Program-made: the position numbers and the translations under genes
In this document: positions 25,201-34,950 of the stretch, in pieces
How positions within the stretch are numbered: position 1 is the first letter of the stretch
Layout: each line of letters starts with the position of its first letter
Assembly (NCBI GenBank): GCA_003993805.1
Contig: RSEF01000006.1
Coordinates: 30,047,165-30,111,164 of the forward strand
Length of the DNA: 64,000 nucleotides
Direction of reading: 5' to 3'
DNA from: Himantopus leucocephalus
Taxonomy: Eukaryota; Chordata; Aves; Charadriiformes; Recurvirostridae
Notes under the pieces: model-generated
What the model saw: only the letters and a program-made list of their open reading frames with translations
What the model was told of the DNA's origin: nothing
Database searches by the model: none

Positions 25201-28200
25201 TAGCTCTCATCCAGACCAAAGTCTGTCTGAAGTGGTATCCAGTAAAATAGACTTCAGGTGTGCAGAAAGTGCTCCTCTATCCCCTGCCAGGTGGGCAGTG
25301 GTGAGCTGCTCACTGGTCCTGCGGGTTTTTTGCCACAGATACTGTGAACAAGAAGGGAAATCCCACGTCCACACAAGCCAGATGAAAGCCTCCTCGGGGC
25401 GTTGGGAGAAAGCATGTCTTCCCGTGATCCCTGCGAGGGCACAGCTCTTGTGCACACACACTGATGAAGCACCTCATGTCTCTGTTTTCCACAGTGAAGG
25501 ACATGTGTCTGGAGCAGAGGTGCCGCGGGGGAGACTGCCTGATTACATTAACCCCACCTTATTTTCAGTGCAGCTGCAATCACCCCTACAAACTACCCGA
25601 CTGCCAACGAGGTGAGCACAGCCCCATCAGAAAAGGCTCCCGCTTAGCCGGGCACTGAGCGAATTGCGGTGGGAACAGCACAGCAAGGTCACCTCACTGC
25701 AGATGGTCAGCAGTGGGAGATCGCACGCAGCCCGCTGCAGAGGGTGGTCCTGCTCTGGTCATCCAGCCTGAGCCTGCCATGGGTCCCACCCCTGGGGCTG
25801 GTCAGCGATGAGTCATGCTTGATTTACAGGGTGGTGGTTCACTCACTGGTGAGACACACCCCCCACCCCCAGTGTTTTTCAAGAGTTCGTAAGAACTCGA
25901 AGCCAACAGGCTAAGTGGGAGCTCTCCTGTTTCCATCGGGCATGTGGGTGTCTGTATAGCCTTCAGCAGAGTAACAAGGCTGTTCTGTGTTTTCCACATT
26001 GACAGCATCTTCACCGTGCAGACCAAACCCATGCAAAAATGGAGGTATCTGCGTACGGCACAGAATCAGATCAAAATTCACCTGCAAGTGCCCCGAACCT
26101 TTCAGAGGGAGATTCTGTGAGATCGGTATGTCACAGCTCCAGGGGAGAGGGTAAGGGCGAAGCCTCCAGGCAGCCAAGGGCTGGCTTCATCCTGCAGTCA
26201 GACCAATTGATCACACCAAGTACCTGGCTGCACCCCGGGGCACAGGCTTCCTCGGGGAGAGTGTTGGAGGACAAGGCTGACTTCTGCAGCCACCATCAGC
26301 AAAGGGGCTCAAAACAGTTCCCATACTGATGTTTTCTGAGTGTGCTTCAGCAAGGTCCCCCTGGTACATAATGAACGAGCACATGTTTCCCAGAGGCTGC
26401 ATGTGTCCTATGGAGAAGGAACTTTCCATCAGGCTTTACTTAAACACTTGAAAGCTGACGTAGTGAAGATACATGTCCAGTTGCCTGTGACTCCCCAGGC
26501 TGGGGGCACAGCCACAGACGCACAGATGAGTGGCCAAGGGCATGGGATTACCCCAGCCTGCATGGAGAACCTTCTGCCTCTGCAGCACTACCATGGGCAC
26601 CACACCCCACACGTTTCCAAGGAGAAGGATTTGTTTCTTTCTCATTTAAAAGTTGATTGCGCTTCAAACTCCATGTACCAGTACGTGCTCCACATTGCAG
26701 GTGACTTTTCCTCCACCTCGCCTACAGGTTAGGTTCACAAGCCCACAACCTTCCTTTTTGCACATCCCTCACCCTAGCATGACAGCCGCTCTGTGCCCAC
26801 TTCTGTCTATTCCTGCCAATACTGTTTCTTGCCCAGGCCATTGATAGGAGAGGTTCTGCTTTGGCATTAAGACACCTCTTGACTGCAAGGTCTTCACCAT
26901 GCAAAGAGGTTTCAGCATTTGAAGTCAATGAAGCTTCAAACTGGAGAGACATTGGGACATTACTCTTATTTCTGGCCTGTGTAGGATAAGGGATATCATT
27001 ATATGACCCAGTAGGTCCTTCTGATCCTCCATAAAATGAACATAGGGCAAGGAAGGGAAGGAAGAGGAACCACTTTGGGCAAGGAACAACACAAAAGTCA
27101 TTTTCATATCAGCATTGTCTTCCTACAGGACTGGATGATTGTTATGAAGAGGACTCCTCTAAGTACAGAGGAAGAGTGAACCAAGCAGTGAATGGCAAGA
27201 CCTGCCTGCACTGGAATTCCCATGTTCTCTTGAAGTACCCTATCAATGCCTTTATGGAGGATGCTGACTCTTATGGCATTGGTGAACATAACTTCTGCAG
27301 GTAATATTTTGAAGAAGCAACTGTAGAATTCTATATCAAAGAGAGCACTGAGGACAAACTGCTCATTAATTTGGTGAACTGATGGTGTTAAGACCACACA
27401 TCTTTCTACACACAGCCTGTCTATAAAATACCAGGATGTTAGAAGTGCATTTCCTAAGCCACTGTACTGATGTGAGGCTTCCAGAAACAGACCTCATTTC
27501 CCTGAGTCAGTTCCTCATTTTTCTTAGGGTTAAGATAGGTATGGGGTTAGTAAAATGGCAGAAGCCCCACTCTCTTGTCTCAGGCATCTTCTTTGTCAAT
27601 TCTTATGAAAGAGTATCTTTGGAAGTTTGACTCTCATATGGGAGCATGAGTCTGCTCCCCTAAGCATCCTCAGCTCCTTTGCTGGTTTCGTGGAGATGTC
27701 CCCGTTCCCGTTGGCTGATGCTTTCAACCGTTCCCTTCAGGAATCCTGATGAGGATGAAAAACCCTGGTGCTACATCAGAAAAAATCACAAAGTGGAATG
27801 GGACTTCTGTGACATTTCACCCTGCTCAGGAACAGGTAAAGAATTAGAAGTGAGCTGTTTGGCGGCGTGTAGGGGGTCCAGAGCTGCAGGTGACCCCCTG
27901 TTACTTAAGTCCTCTGGTTTGATATTGTTTCTGTTTTATACATCTGCTGTCTCTCCCAATGCAGCTGAAGAGAGCCCATGGCCAACAGACAGCCCAACAG
28001 ACCCAGCTGGATCAGATGAAATGTTCAAAACATGTGGACAACCAGAAATTCAAAGAACACTCAAGAGAATCTATGGTGGAGCTAAGACTACAGCTGGAAA
28101 ACATCCCTGGATGGCATCTCTGCAGATAAAGACTTCAAAAAGAAGCAGGCATTTCTGTGGTGGAGTGCTAATTAAAGCATGCTGGGTTCTTACTGCTGCG

Positions 28201-31200
28201 CACTGCATTGAGTAGGTGCATGTCCTATGCCTAGGGTAGATAAACATATAAAAATCGGAATGGTTCTTAAAGATAGTTTGGAATCCAAAGTATTTGCAAT
28301 CCAAATGATCGCTGGGAATTCAACTGAAAGGAAAACATATATGTGCAAAAGTGAACACATACACGTAAATACACACATACTTAAAATTGGTGCTTGCTGG
28401 AATAACAAATTCAACTTACCCCCCACTCACCTAAAATGGGCTAAAATAGTTGTTTGAGAGGAAAAGAGGAGGACTATAACAAAGTTTTGCAATGTATGAA
28501 AGAAGGACTCCATGAAAACCTCAGGGGATATTGGGATACCATAAGTAACATCACATATTGCATCACAATTAAGATCTCCTTGACAGCCAAAATATGCTTT
28601 TCGCTTTCAATTGTTTATGTGCCAGCTCGCTTAGAATACATTTCCTTCAACATTTTTGTTGAACTGGTTGGAAACCACTATCTTTAGAAATTAATAAATT
28701 ATGCACTGGAGATTATTCCAGCACAGATGATTTTAAGTATACCCAGACAAGGCAAGCAATTGTACTCCCACGGCTCCAGGAGTTACCACTCATCACAGCC
28801 ACAGTAACAGACTGTGTGCACACTGCTGCTCTGTCCCAAAATGCAAAGAAAAGAGCACTCATGCAGCTTTAAATCATTCTGTTTCATGACTGCAACAAGT
28901 GAAGAGCACATGTATTGTCCAACACCACCACTTCCCTGATTAAGCCCTCCTACAACAATCTTAGGAAATCTTCTGGCCATGCTCTACAAGAGGAAGCAAT
29001 ATCTTGACTTCCAGATACTAAAGACGCAGGCTTTCACCACCACTGACGGACAATGTCTGCATGTAATTTACTTTATTTTTTTTGGCAGACAACCAGCAGA
29101 AAATCTCCAAGTAGCCCTTGGAAAGCAAGACCTCAAGAAGAGAGAGCATCAAGAGCAAATATTTGATGTGGAGAAGATCATAGTACATTACAAATACAGA
29201 GAGAAGGACAGTGTCCCACGCAATGATATTGGTAAATCCCTTTTATTGAATATTCATGTGGCTCACCTCCAACTCCAGTTGTTTGAAGCACCTCTCTCCA
29301 ACTAAAGTCAGTGTATAATTCCCATTGAGAATATATCCTGGAAATAGTTAAGCCAAATTGTGGTTTAAACCCATTTGAATCTTTGGGATGTGAACTGTGA
29401 TGGGCAGGCAGAAGTCCCTGGGGCGGGGGCAGCGAAAAACCACGGAGAGGTCCAGCTTGTAGTGCAAATAGCATATCGGGTATATGCAGCTTTGCAGAGG
29501 GTTGGGTCACAGACTGGTGATGATGGTTAGGGATTAAAATCAGCTACAAATACTTTCTGTTGTTGTCTTCTCTCCAGCACTCCTTAAATTGAAGCCAGTT
29601 GACGGTCACTGTGCCTTGGAAACAAAGTACGTGAAAACAGTGTGTCTGCCTAATTTCTTCTTTCCCGTTGGGACTGACTGCTTCATTTCTGGATGGGGCG
29701 TGACAGAGACAGGTATTTATGGGCTAGCTGGATTTTGGCGGGTACTTTCGTGGCAAGGTGGGCTGGTACTTTCAGTAGCAATTGCCAGACCCAAATGTGG
29801 ACCTAGGCACTTAGTGAAACCAAGACATGGGATTCAAAGCTACGAACTACTAAACCCTGCCATGGAAATGACTCATTAGCAGAAATCTCCAACTGCTAGA
29901 CCAACCAAACCTTTCAGAGTTCTGAAAAAATCCCCGACACACTTTTTTTGCTTGCCATCTGACACACCATGCCATGGTTTCATCTGAAGCCAGCAAAAGA
30001 AGCAAGATGGTATCAAGAGAGAGGCTATTGTGTAGTTTGTGTGTTTCAAGACAGGACCAAGAAAGATGGGAACTTTCACATGGTTTGCTAGCCCATTGGG
30101 TCAGATAAAGCTTTTCAGAAGCATCATCTGGATCTTCAGATGCGCTGAAAAATAAAAAAAAAAATCCAAAGCTTTTCAAGTTCAACCAGCTCTATCCAAA
30201 ACCTTTCTTGCCCGCAGTAAATCCTAAGGGGAGAAATTACTATGCTTAAAAAAAAGATAATGGCAATTTTCTGAAAAATGCATTGTCTCATGTTCTGATT
30301 GATGTGTTGCTGTAAAGCAGCAGAAGGAAAATGTGTCACGGAGGCTGCAGTAGGTGTCCTAGTGCTTTGTGACTGATACAGCCTGATACGATACATAGGA
30401 CCAAATTCTCCCTTCTGATGTAACTCTCATTGAAGTCCACAAGAGACAAGCGTGTTCATTTGATCAGAATGCACCAACAGAATTTAATGGACATTTTTTA
30501 AAAGTTCCAAATAAAAAGTCTCTCTTAAAAAGGGTACGGGGAAATTTTTTTTCCCCAACAAAGAATATCAAGTACCCTGTACGTGTTCAAACTAGATGGC
30601 TCCTTCTTTGAGCAGAGCTATTATTAGCATTTCAGGAAATCACTGCAGAAATGGAATATTTCCTGAAACTCAAGCAGAACCAAACTTATAAACCACCTTT
30701 AATTATCTACAGATGTAGTGCTTTGAAATTCTGGCTATTGCCTTTAGATGTCAAGTTATGTCTTTAGATTCACTATAATTAATCATTGCCCTTAAATATT
30801 GTATGATTTTCAGTTTTCATCTGTTTCATTAGCCTGCGTGTTAAAACATCTAATGGCACCAGCCTGAGAAGTGCTGAGCAGCTCTAAGTCCCACTGGGAC
30901 CCGCGGGAGCTGCAGACAACCAGCACCTTTGAAAAGCAGGGTTACACGGGTAGAGCTGATCGGAACCAAATTCTTGACTTTGTTCTTGTTCAGGCAACAA
31001 CTCGGTGTCCTGAGTGAAGCTTCCACGCTCCAGCTCTAACCCTTATTGTTTCAGACAGATACTTCTTTTCTTCCCAGGCTAGCCCATGCATCCCCCCTGC
31101 TCTTCCCCCTTCCCATCCAAATGGCAAGCAAGCTCCTATTTTGAACAAAGACAACATGTAACAGGATTGGGAGGAAGGTGACTCCATTTTTTTGGTGCAC

Positions 31201-32440
31201 ATCCCGTAGATGAAGTATCCCGTCAGCTGTTAGATGCCAATGTGAAGCTGATTTCGCAAACGAAATGCAACGCACCCAAAGCATACGATCACATGCTGGA
31301 TGAAAGCATGTTTTGTGCAGGAAATCTTCGGAGACCCGGAGCTGATTCTTGTCAGGTCTGTTGCTTTTTCTGTATTTGAACACTATTTTTTTTTTTTTTT
31401 TTGTAAATAGCCAGGCTGTGCAGAGTAATAGCTTTGGCAGGGTGCTGCACATGTATCTGTTTCTCCCATCAGTGCGTTTCAACAGCCATCGTCTTTCTTC
31501 AGTACAGTTTGAGTTGTAGATCCCTAGAGCTAACGTTGTCACTGTCAGCCACAGGCAGATCTATGGAAGCTAGAGACTAGCGTGGGAAGTTTAGCTTCTG
31601 AGGCAGTTTGTCATAACAACCTGAAAACTTGCCTTTTTTCTCTCAATTTTATTATGGCCTCTGCCATGAGTACCAGTTCTAATCTGATTTTCACTATCAG
31701 AGCTAAGACTTGCAGGGAAAGTCAGGATTGATATTTCTTTTCATTACAGATAGTGCAAATGTGAAGCAAGTTCATATTTATACCGTTGTAAGATCGGGAG
31801 GAGTTTGAACAATGCTTCCTGAGGTACAAAGTACCGCTGCAAGCATACTTCGCAGTAGAAATCACCAATAAAACAAAAAATTAAACCAACCAGCTCAGAA
31901 TAAAGTTATTTTGAGGGGTGTGGGAGAGATCAAGTGTTTTCATTTATGCCAAGGATCACATCTTTATCTTCCTGAGCTCAGGCTACGAATGCCTGGTACT
32001 TTCATGCCCGGGAAATTGCATGTGACCTTGTCAGATATACGTCACAGACTTGAACAAACAAAAACTTTCACCCAAAAATTTTGGTATCATTTGACCTGGT
32101 TCCAGAACTGCCAGCCTATGCAGGAACTGAGCAGCATCTGATTGTACATCCGATAGGAAAAAAACACCATTACAGCTTCAAGGATTTATGATGGGAGAGG
32201 AGCATTCTTATTTAGGTTAACGTTTTGCTTCATGTTTTGAATATGTGTGCTTTTTCTCATCAGGGAGACTCCGGAGGCCCGCTAACTTGTGTAGAAAACG
32301 GCTCCTACTATGTATATGGCCTTGTGAGCTGGGGTGAAGAGTGTGGGTTAAAAAACAAGCCAGGAGTTTATACCCAGGTGACAACATTTCTCAGTTGGAT
32401 TAAATCCAAAATTCGATCTGAGTCAAGGTCACTTCATTAG
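10204..32440 (+). CDS. HABP2: HABP2, hyaluronan-binding protein 2 / factor VII activating protease, 12 coding exons (whole span)
   Basis: Secreted multidomain serine protease of plasma. In mammals it binds hyaluronan, heparin and other polyanions, autoactivates, and cleaves substrates such as factor VII and pro-urokinase. Joined exons: 10204-10276, 23690-23818, 24932-25042, 25495-25611, 26006-26125, 27129-27300, 27741-27835, 27965-28211, 29089-29231, 29578-29712, 31210-31355, 32264-32440. They total 1,665 nt with every junction in phase, giving 554 residues. Order: signal peptide (1-24), acidic Tyr-rich segment (26-67), EGF1 (69-104), EGF2 (105-143), EGF3 (144-183), kringle (188-270), linker, protease (308-554). 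Activation cleavage is expected at Arg307-Ile308 (KR|IYGG). The triad is His352, Asp401, Ser499, and the S1 pocket has Asp493, so it should cut after Arg or Lys. The gene looks intact. The first exon and its donor are the least certain part. Confidence 0.95.
13400..13760. promoter_or_regulatory. CpG-containing GC-rich block in HABP2 intron 1
   Basis: An otherwise moderate-GC intron here becomes GC-rich with repeated CG dinucleotides (for example CACCGCGGGCTCGG, CCCGGCCGCAC, GCCGGCACCGGC). No exon or simple repeat explains it. It may be an enhancer, a minor promoter or only compositional drift. Confidence 0.3.
15776..16005 (+). repeat. C-rich minisatellite, about 21-bp units with a longer downstream duplication
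   Basis: A unit of the form CATCCCGCACCCCGCATCCTG occurs at 15,841-15,861 and 15,862-15,882, followed by a degenerate third copy to about 15,902. C-rich related sequence lies upstream from about 15,776. A second duplication (CCCACCTCCTGCAGCCCCTC) recurs about 63 bp apart at about 15,907 and 15,970. The complementary strand carries many runs of three or more G. The array keeps all frames open, which explains the long overlapping open frames here on both strands. Confidence 0.85.
17255..17276 (+). repeat. (TG)11 microsatellite
   Basis: Perfect TG dinucleotide run, with TG-rich flanking sequence just upstream at about 17,217-17,228. It is in HABP2 intron 1 and has no evident function. Confidence 0.9.
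22511..22538. other. assembly gap (28 N) in homopolymer-rich sequence
   Basis: A 28-base N run preceded by a poly-T stretch and followed by A-rich sequence. Another T run of 18 lies at about 22,622-22,639. The length suggests a sized gap or masked low-quality bases. Confidence 0.98.
22860..23520. promoter_or_regulatory. GC-rich CpG block just upstream of HABP2 exon 2
   Basis: About 650 bp of GC-rich sequence with many CG dinucleotides (CCGCCGGCGCCGGGCCCCCG is typical) ends some 170 bp before HABP2 exon 2. Long overlapping open frames occur on both strands because stop codons are rare at this composition. A 234-codon - strand frame and a 185-codon + strand frame overlap there, and neither resembles a known protein. 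It could be a CpG island acting as an internal promoter, or a GC-rich block without function. Confidence 0.35.
23690..23818 (+). CDS. HABP2: HABP2 coding exon 2: acidic tyrosine-rich N-terminal segment
   Basis: The exon lies between the acceptor CCCTCCCGACAG and the donor G|GTACCT, phase 1 to phase 1, 43 codons. It encodes residues 25/26-67. The segment begins [19 protein letters not shown] and later has [10 protein letters not shown]. This matches the human acidic segment (DQYDYSYEDYNQEE and ENPDWYY as I remember it) in composition and in the DPDW motif. Four tyrosines lie beside Asp or Glu, a context that favours tyrosine sulfation. In human HABP2 this N-terminal region takes part in polyanion-dependent autoactivation. 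Confidence 0.88.
24932..25042 (+). CDS. HABP2: HABP2 coding exon 3: EGF-like domain 1
   Basis: Acceptor TCCGTCCTTACCCCAG, donor G|GTAATC, phase 1 to phase 1, 37 codons, residues 68-104. It encodes [15 protein letters not shown] and then [14 protein letters not shown], with all six EGF cysteines. Human EGF1 as remembered begins ADPCQPNPCEHGGDC. The coding frame has an upstream stop, so the exon does not appear as a long open frame. The longer open frame crossing this interval (24,857-25,087) is in another frame and is spurious. Confidence 0.93.
25495..25611 (+). CDS. HABP2: HABP2 coding exon 4: EGF-like domain 2
   Basis: Acceptor TCTGTTTTCCACAG, donor G|GTGAGC, phase 1 to phase 1, 39 codons, residues 105-143. 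The six cysteines run from KDMC to LPDC, and [20 protein letters not shown] aligns with human GQCLITQSPPYYRCVCKHPY. Typical single-exon EGF module. Confidence 0.95.
26006..26125 (+). CDS. HABP2: HABP2 coding exon 5: EGF-like domain 3 with basic polyanion-binding cluster
   Basis: Acceptor TTCCACATTGACAG, donor G|GTATGT, phase 1 to phase 1, 40 codons, residues 144-183. Encodes [15 protein letters not shown], then [17 protein letters not shown], then GRFCEI. All six cysteines are present. The basic stretch at residues 161-167 (RHRIRSK) matches the human EGF3 cluster credited with binding heparin and nucleic acids. Polyanion binding in the bird protein is inferred from this. Confidence 0.96.
26126..27128. 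other. HABP2: HABP2 intron 5, non-coding
   Basis: About 1.0 kb of unique sequence between the EGF3 and kringle exons. No repeat, RNA gene or exon was recognised. The open frame of 130 codons at 26,340-26,732 has no recognisable domain. Confidence 0.7.
27129..27300 (+). CDS. HABP2: HABP2 coding exon 6: first half of the kringle
   Basis: Acceptor ATTGTCTTCCTACAG, donor G|GTAATA, phase 1 to phase 2, 172 nt, residues 184-241. Begins [20 protein letters not shown]. Kringle cysteines 1-3 are in DDC, KTC and NFC, with the conserved TCLHWNS and [16 protein letters not shown]. Kringles are commonly split by an intron at this point. Confidence 0.96.
27741..27835 (+). CDS. HABP2: HABP2 coding exon 7: second half of the kringle
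   Basis: Acceptor AACCGTTCCCTTCAG, donor G|GTAAAG, phase 2 to phase 1, 95 nt, residues 241-272. Encodes [12 protein letters not shown], then [15 protein letters not shown], giving kringle cysteines 4-6. The acidic pair in NPDEDEKPW is where lysine-binding kringles carry their DXD-type site. Confidence 0.96.
27965..28211 (+). CDS. HABP2: HABP2 coding exon 8: linker, activation site and catalytic histidine
   Basis: Acceptor GTCTCTCCCAATGCAG, donor A|GTAGGT, phase 1 to phase 2, 247 nt, residues 273-355. A Pro/Asp/Ser-rich linker leads to Cys296, which in the family bridges the two chains after activation. Then comes [17 protein letters not shown], with cleavage expected at Arg307-Ile308. The catalytic His352 lies in WVLTAAHC. 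The loop before HFCGG is IKTSKRSR, strongly basic and about four residues shorter than the human one I remember. Confidence 0.97.
28212..29088. other. HABP2: HABP2 intron 8, non-coding
   Basis: 0.88 kb of AT-rich unique sequence. No exon, repeat or RNA gene was recognised. Confidence 0.7.
29089..29231 (+). CDS. HABP2: HABP2 coding exon 9: catalytic aspartate
   Basis: Acceptor CTTTATTTTTTTTGGCAG, donor G|GTAAAT, phase 2 to phase 1, 143 nt, residues 355-402. Encodes [20 protein letters not shown], then VEKII and VPRNDI, where Asp401 is the catalytic aspartate. Human has VVLGDQDLKKEEFHEQSF in the same place as I recall it. The open frame runs past the donor into the intron, which should not be read as protein. 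Confidence 0.97.
29232..29577. other. HABP2: HABP2 intron 9, non-coding
   Basis: 346 bp of unique sequence with nothing further recognised. The acceptor at the end is TCTTCTCTCCAG. Confidence 0.7.
29578..29712 (+). CDS. HABP2: HABP2 coding exon 10: protease core
   Basis: Acceptor TTGTTGTCTTCTCTCCAG, donor G|GTATTT, phase 1 to phase 1, 135 nt, residues 403-447. Encodes [20 protein letters not shown], then VCLP and [12 protein letters not shown]. The motifs [13 protein letters not shown] and SGWGVTE are near-identical to human HABP2. Confidence 0.97.
29713..31209. other. HABP2: HABP2 intron 10 with one probable ancient repeat fragment
   Basis: 1.5 kb without a recognised exon. At 30,399-30,440 the sequence CCAAATTCTCCCTTCTGATG followed by TAACTCTCATTGAAGTCCAC resembles a widespread old amniote repeat with a CCAAATTC...ATTGAAGTC signature. 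The rest is unique. Confidence 0.55.
31210..31355 (+). CDS. HABP2: HABP2 coding exon 11: S1-pocket aspartate
   Basis: Acceptor TGCACATCCCGTAG (weak pyrimidine tract), donor CAG|GTCTGT, phase 1 to phase 0, 146 nt, residues 448-496. Encodes [18 protein letters not shown], then [13 protein letters not shown] and GADSCQ. Asp493 is six residues before the catalytic serine, which makes a trypsin-like Arg/Lys pocket. Confidence 0.95.
31356..32263. other. HABP2: HABP2 intron 11, non-coding
   Basis: 0.9 kb with a T homopolymer at about 31,386-31,402. No exon or repeat family was recognised. Confidence 0.7.
32264..32440 (+). CDS. HABP2: HABP2 coding exon 12: catalytic serine and C-terminus
   Basis: Acceptor GTGCTTTTTCTCATCAG, phase 0, 177 nt including the TAG stop, residues 497-554. 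It opens with GDSGGPLTC (Ser499) and continues [20 protein letters not shown], then [21 protein letters not shown] possible N-glycosylation sequon is Asn508-Gly-Ser. The 220-loop CGLKNKPGV is two residues longer than the human CGKRPGV I remember. Confidence 0.97.
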   Translation, partial: GDSGGPLTCVENGSYYVYGLVSWGEECGLKNKPGVYTQVTTFLSWIKSKIRSESRSLH

Positions 32441-34195
32441 GATACAGCTTTGGAACGACAAATGGTAAGCTTGAGATACTTACTTATTTTTACCATTTCT
32501 CCAAATGCCTCCTTTTCGACTAAAAGGTTATAGATATTTCCTCACGGCCTACATGGCGCATCCTTCATCACCATCTTGAAAAGAGCCTTAGAGCATTTGC
32601 TAGAATGTCAGTGAGAGTTTTCATATTGGGGGCTTTGAAACAAGCCCACATTTTGTAGGCAAAACAGATCAGAAAGTAAAGCAACTCCAGTTCTTCCCCA
32701 AATCAATCAGAAACGCAGTTGCCAATGTTTCCAGTTTTGCTTTTCAAGCCCTGAAAATTCTGCAGGCTCAGCTGCTTGCCACCTTTTCCCTCTTCCCCTC
32801 ATGCCCCTGGCTAAGGTGTGTTTTTTCTGCACTCATTGGACCCTGACACCTCAAAGCTATTGGTGTGGGCTCCTAAAGCAAGTGCCATTTTTTCACATAC
32901 ATAAAAGTCACCATGCGCCTATGTTTGCAAGACTGCAGCCACTGGAATTATCCAAGGAGCAAGGATCGGGCAGGAGAATTCTTTTTAAAAGCACTTCTGT
33001 GGGGCAAATAACCACAACTCCCATCAGTGATGCATTCCAGATTGAAAAAGCAGAAAAAAAAAAATCCCTAGAATTATCTGCTTTATTCGGGATTAGAAGA
33101 GAATTACTACATTCCAGATCTACAATGGTATATAGAGGCTTAACTTCAATTCATACCAGTGAGATACAGGGGCTATTAAATACCATTAAAAAATGCATCT
33201 AAAGCTATGGGATAATTCTTGGGTTTTCACAAGTTTGCAAGTCGAATTGTATATTTTTTTCTCAATGGTTCTGCAACCTTACACAGAAATTTGAAAAACA
33301 GGGTATTGGTATTAAATCAGGATATAAAGAATAGACAAGTTTGTGAAGAATCAATTGGTTAAAATAGTAATGTCCCATCTGAATTCCAGGGTCTTCTCTA
33401 AGCAGCTACCTAACCTATCAATAGCTACCCCTATTGCCATAATTTCTAACAAACTAATTCTGATTTTTTGCTTTGGAAGATTTGAAAAAGACTGAAAAAC
33501 TAATTGTGATCTGAATATATCCTGTTAAGCAAGAACAAATTCTCTGATGTCCCCTATGCCCTTGGTTAGTCAATGATAACTTTGCTTCCACTGGCCTTTG
33601 TCTTGTTCACCTGTTAAGACATGTGCCAACAATCCAGGAACATAAAAATCTCCAAAGATTACAAGTATGGAATAAGATTCATCTGATTTATTCATTACAA
33701 ATTATTTTATATTCTACCAATCAGTTTCATCCATCTGTAGTACAAAGCTGAGCCTGCCAGTCACCTAGTACTAATTTCATTTACAGCTTTAAATAAATAT
33801 CAGATACATACAGTGATAAAATATCCACACAAAAATAGAAAGATGTTATAAATTGCAATGTTTAGGTTGCTTTTTAAAACAAAAAGTTCTTAGACACCAT
33901 CTATTGTGCTTCCCAGAAAACTGGAAAAGCTACGGGATTTGCAGGACAATATGAAAATGTGTTTGCGTTATGTCATGTTTCTGTTTACTTCTGATACAGT
34001 TGCATTTTCTTTCTCTTGACTTGCAGAATTTCTGAAGCATCAGGGTTGACTGTGACCTGCTGAGATCCTTCCGTCTCCAATTGGTCCTGTTAAATCAAAC
34101 CCAACTAAATTGTGAGGACAGCCAGTGGACAGGAGAATGTTTTAACAATTATTATATAAAAACAGTTGTATATTAAAAATTACCTCAACTGGCAA
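32441..34195 (+). other. HABP2: HABP2 3'UTR, possibly interrupted by an intron
   Basis: Twenty-four nt after the stop there is a strong donor, AATG|GTAAGC (exon end 32,464). A strong acceptor TTTTCTTTCTCTTGACTTGCAG ends at 34,026. An ATTAAA poly(A) variant lies at 34,172-34,177. A spliced 3'UTR 32441-32464 + 34027-~34195 is plausible and would not trigger nonsense decay, since the junction is less than 50 nt from the stop. An unspliced 3'UTR ending after AATAAA at 33,792-33,797 is the alternative. Confidence 0.5.
34172..34177 (+). terminator. HABP2: candidate HABP2 poly(A) signal ATTAAA
   Basis: Commonest variant hexamer, about 145 nt into the proposed 3'UTR exon. It is inferred only from position and motif. 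Confidence 0.35.
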
Positions 34196-34630
34196 ACAAA
34201 TGAGCAAAATCTTAATCACTGCTCTGCACTGAGCAAATATCTATAATGGAAAAGTGCAAAAACTGGAGCCGTTCATGTAAGTTAAATACTACACATATTG
34301 AAGGACTGAATGTGCTCAAGTCCTAATTTCTAATTTGAGCCCTAAATGAAGAGCAAACCAGCAAACACCTGAGTTCCAGGTGGATTGCACGCCTGTAGAT
34401 TTCCCTGGGACCATCAGATCATTATCATATGTAGAACTTAAGAAGGTATTGCCTGCAGTCCCCACTGCCTGCATTCCTCAACCGCATTTATAATTTATTT
34501 CCTGAGTAACTTTTCAGATGGGAATGTAAATCATGGATATGTCCTGTTTCTCTGGGGCTGGCTTATTGTTTGACTTGTTGCCAAAGTTAAAATTTAAATG
34601 AAACAAGTATTTAAAGTGCAGAACCTGTCT

Positions 34631-34636
34631 TTTATT
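34631..34636 (-). terminator. NRAP: candidate NRAP poly(A) signal AATAAA
   Basis: TTTATT on the + strand reads AATAAA on the - strand, about 270 nt past the proposed NRAP stop. A second AATAAA lies further on at 34,494-34,499. Confidence 0.4.
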
Positions 34637-34902
34637 GTAACTTAACGCTTCCTAACTGTAGGTTCTACAGAGTCCCTGTATGGACTTTTGCTGTCTTGTG
34701 CCTGGACACTGCAGACTGGGAGTCATCTCTGTGGAGGCTGGGAGAAGGAAAACCTGGAAGATCACAGCTTGTAATTTCTTGTGTCTTGGGCTGGACAGAG
34801 ATGGAGGAGGCTGGAGTGTTCCCCCTTTGCAAAAAGCCTCCCACAGTATTGGGGAGCGTCCCACAGCACACATTACGCTGTTAGGAGTCTACACTGAGCA
34901 TG

Positions 34903-34950
34903 TCAGTACAGTTGCCAGTGAAGATTACACGGCAACACAGATGTCTTTTG
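34903..34950 (-). CDS. NRAP: NRAP inferred terminal coding exon (15 codons plus stop)
   Basis: The preceding exon ends at a perfect donor (GTT|GTAAGT), so a further exon is required. The best acceptor downstream is CCCCTTCTCTTTTCTTAATTTCAG. It opens phase 0 at 34,950 with [15 protein letters not shown] and then TGA. The peptide does not resemble the longer, Lys-rich human NRAP tail I remember, so the acceptor or the frame could be wrong. The alternative is a terminal exon elsewhere between 34,650 and 35,400. Confidence 0.35.
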   Translation of the reverse strand, partial: QKTSVLPCNLHWQLY

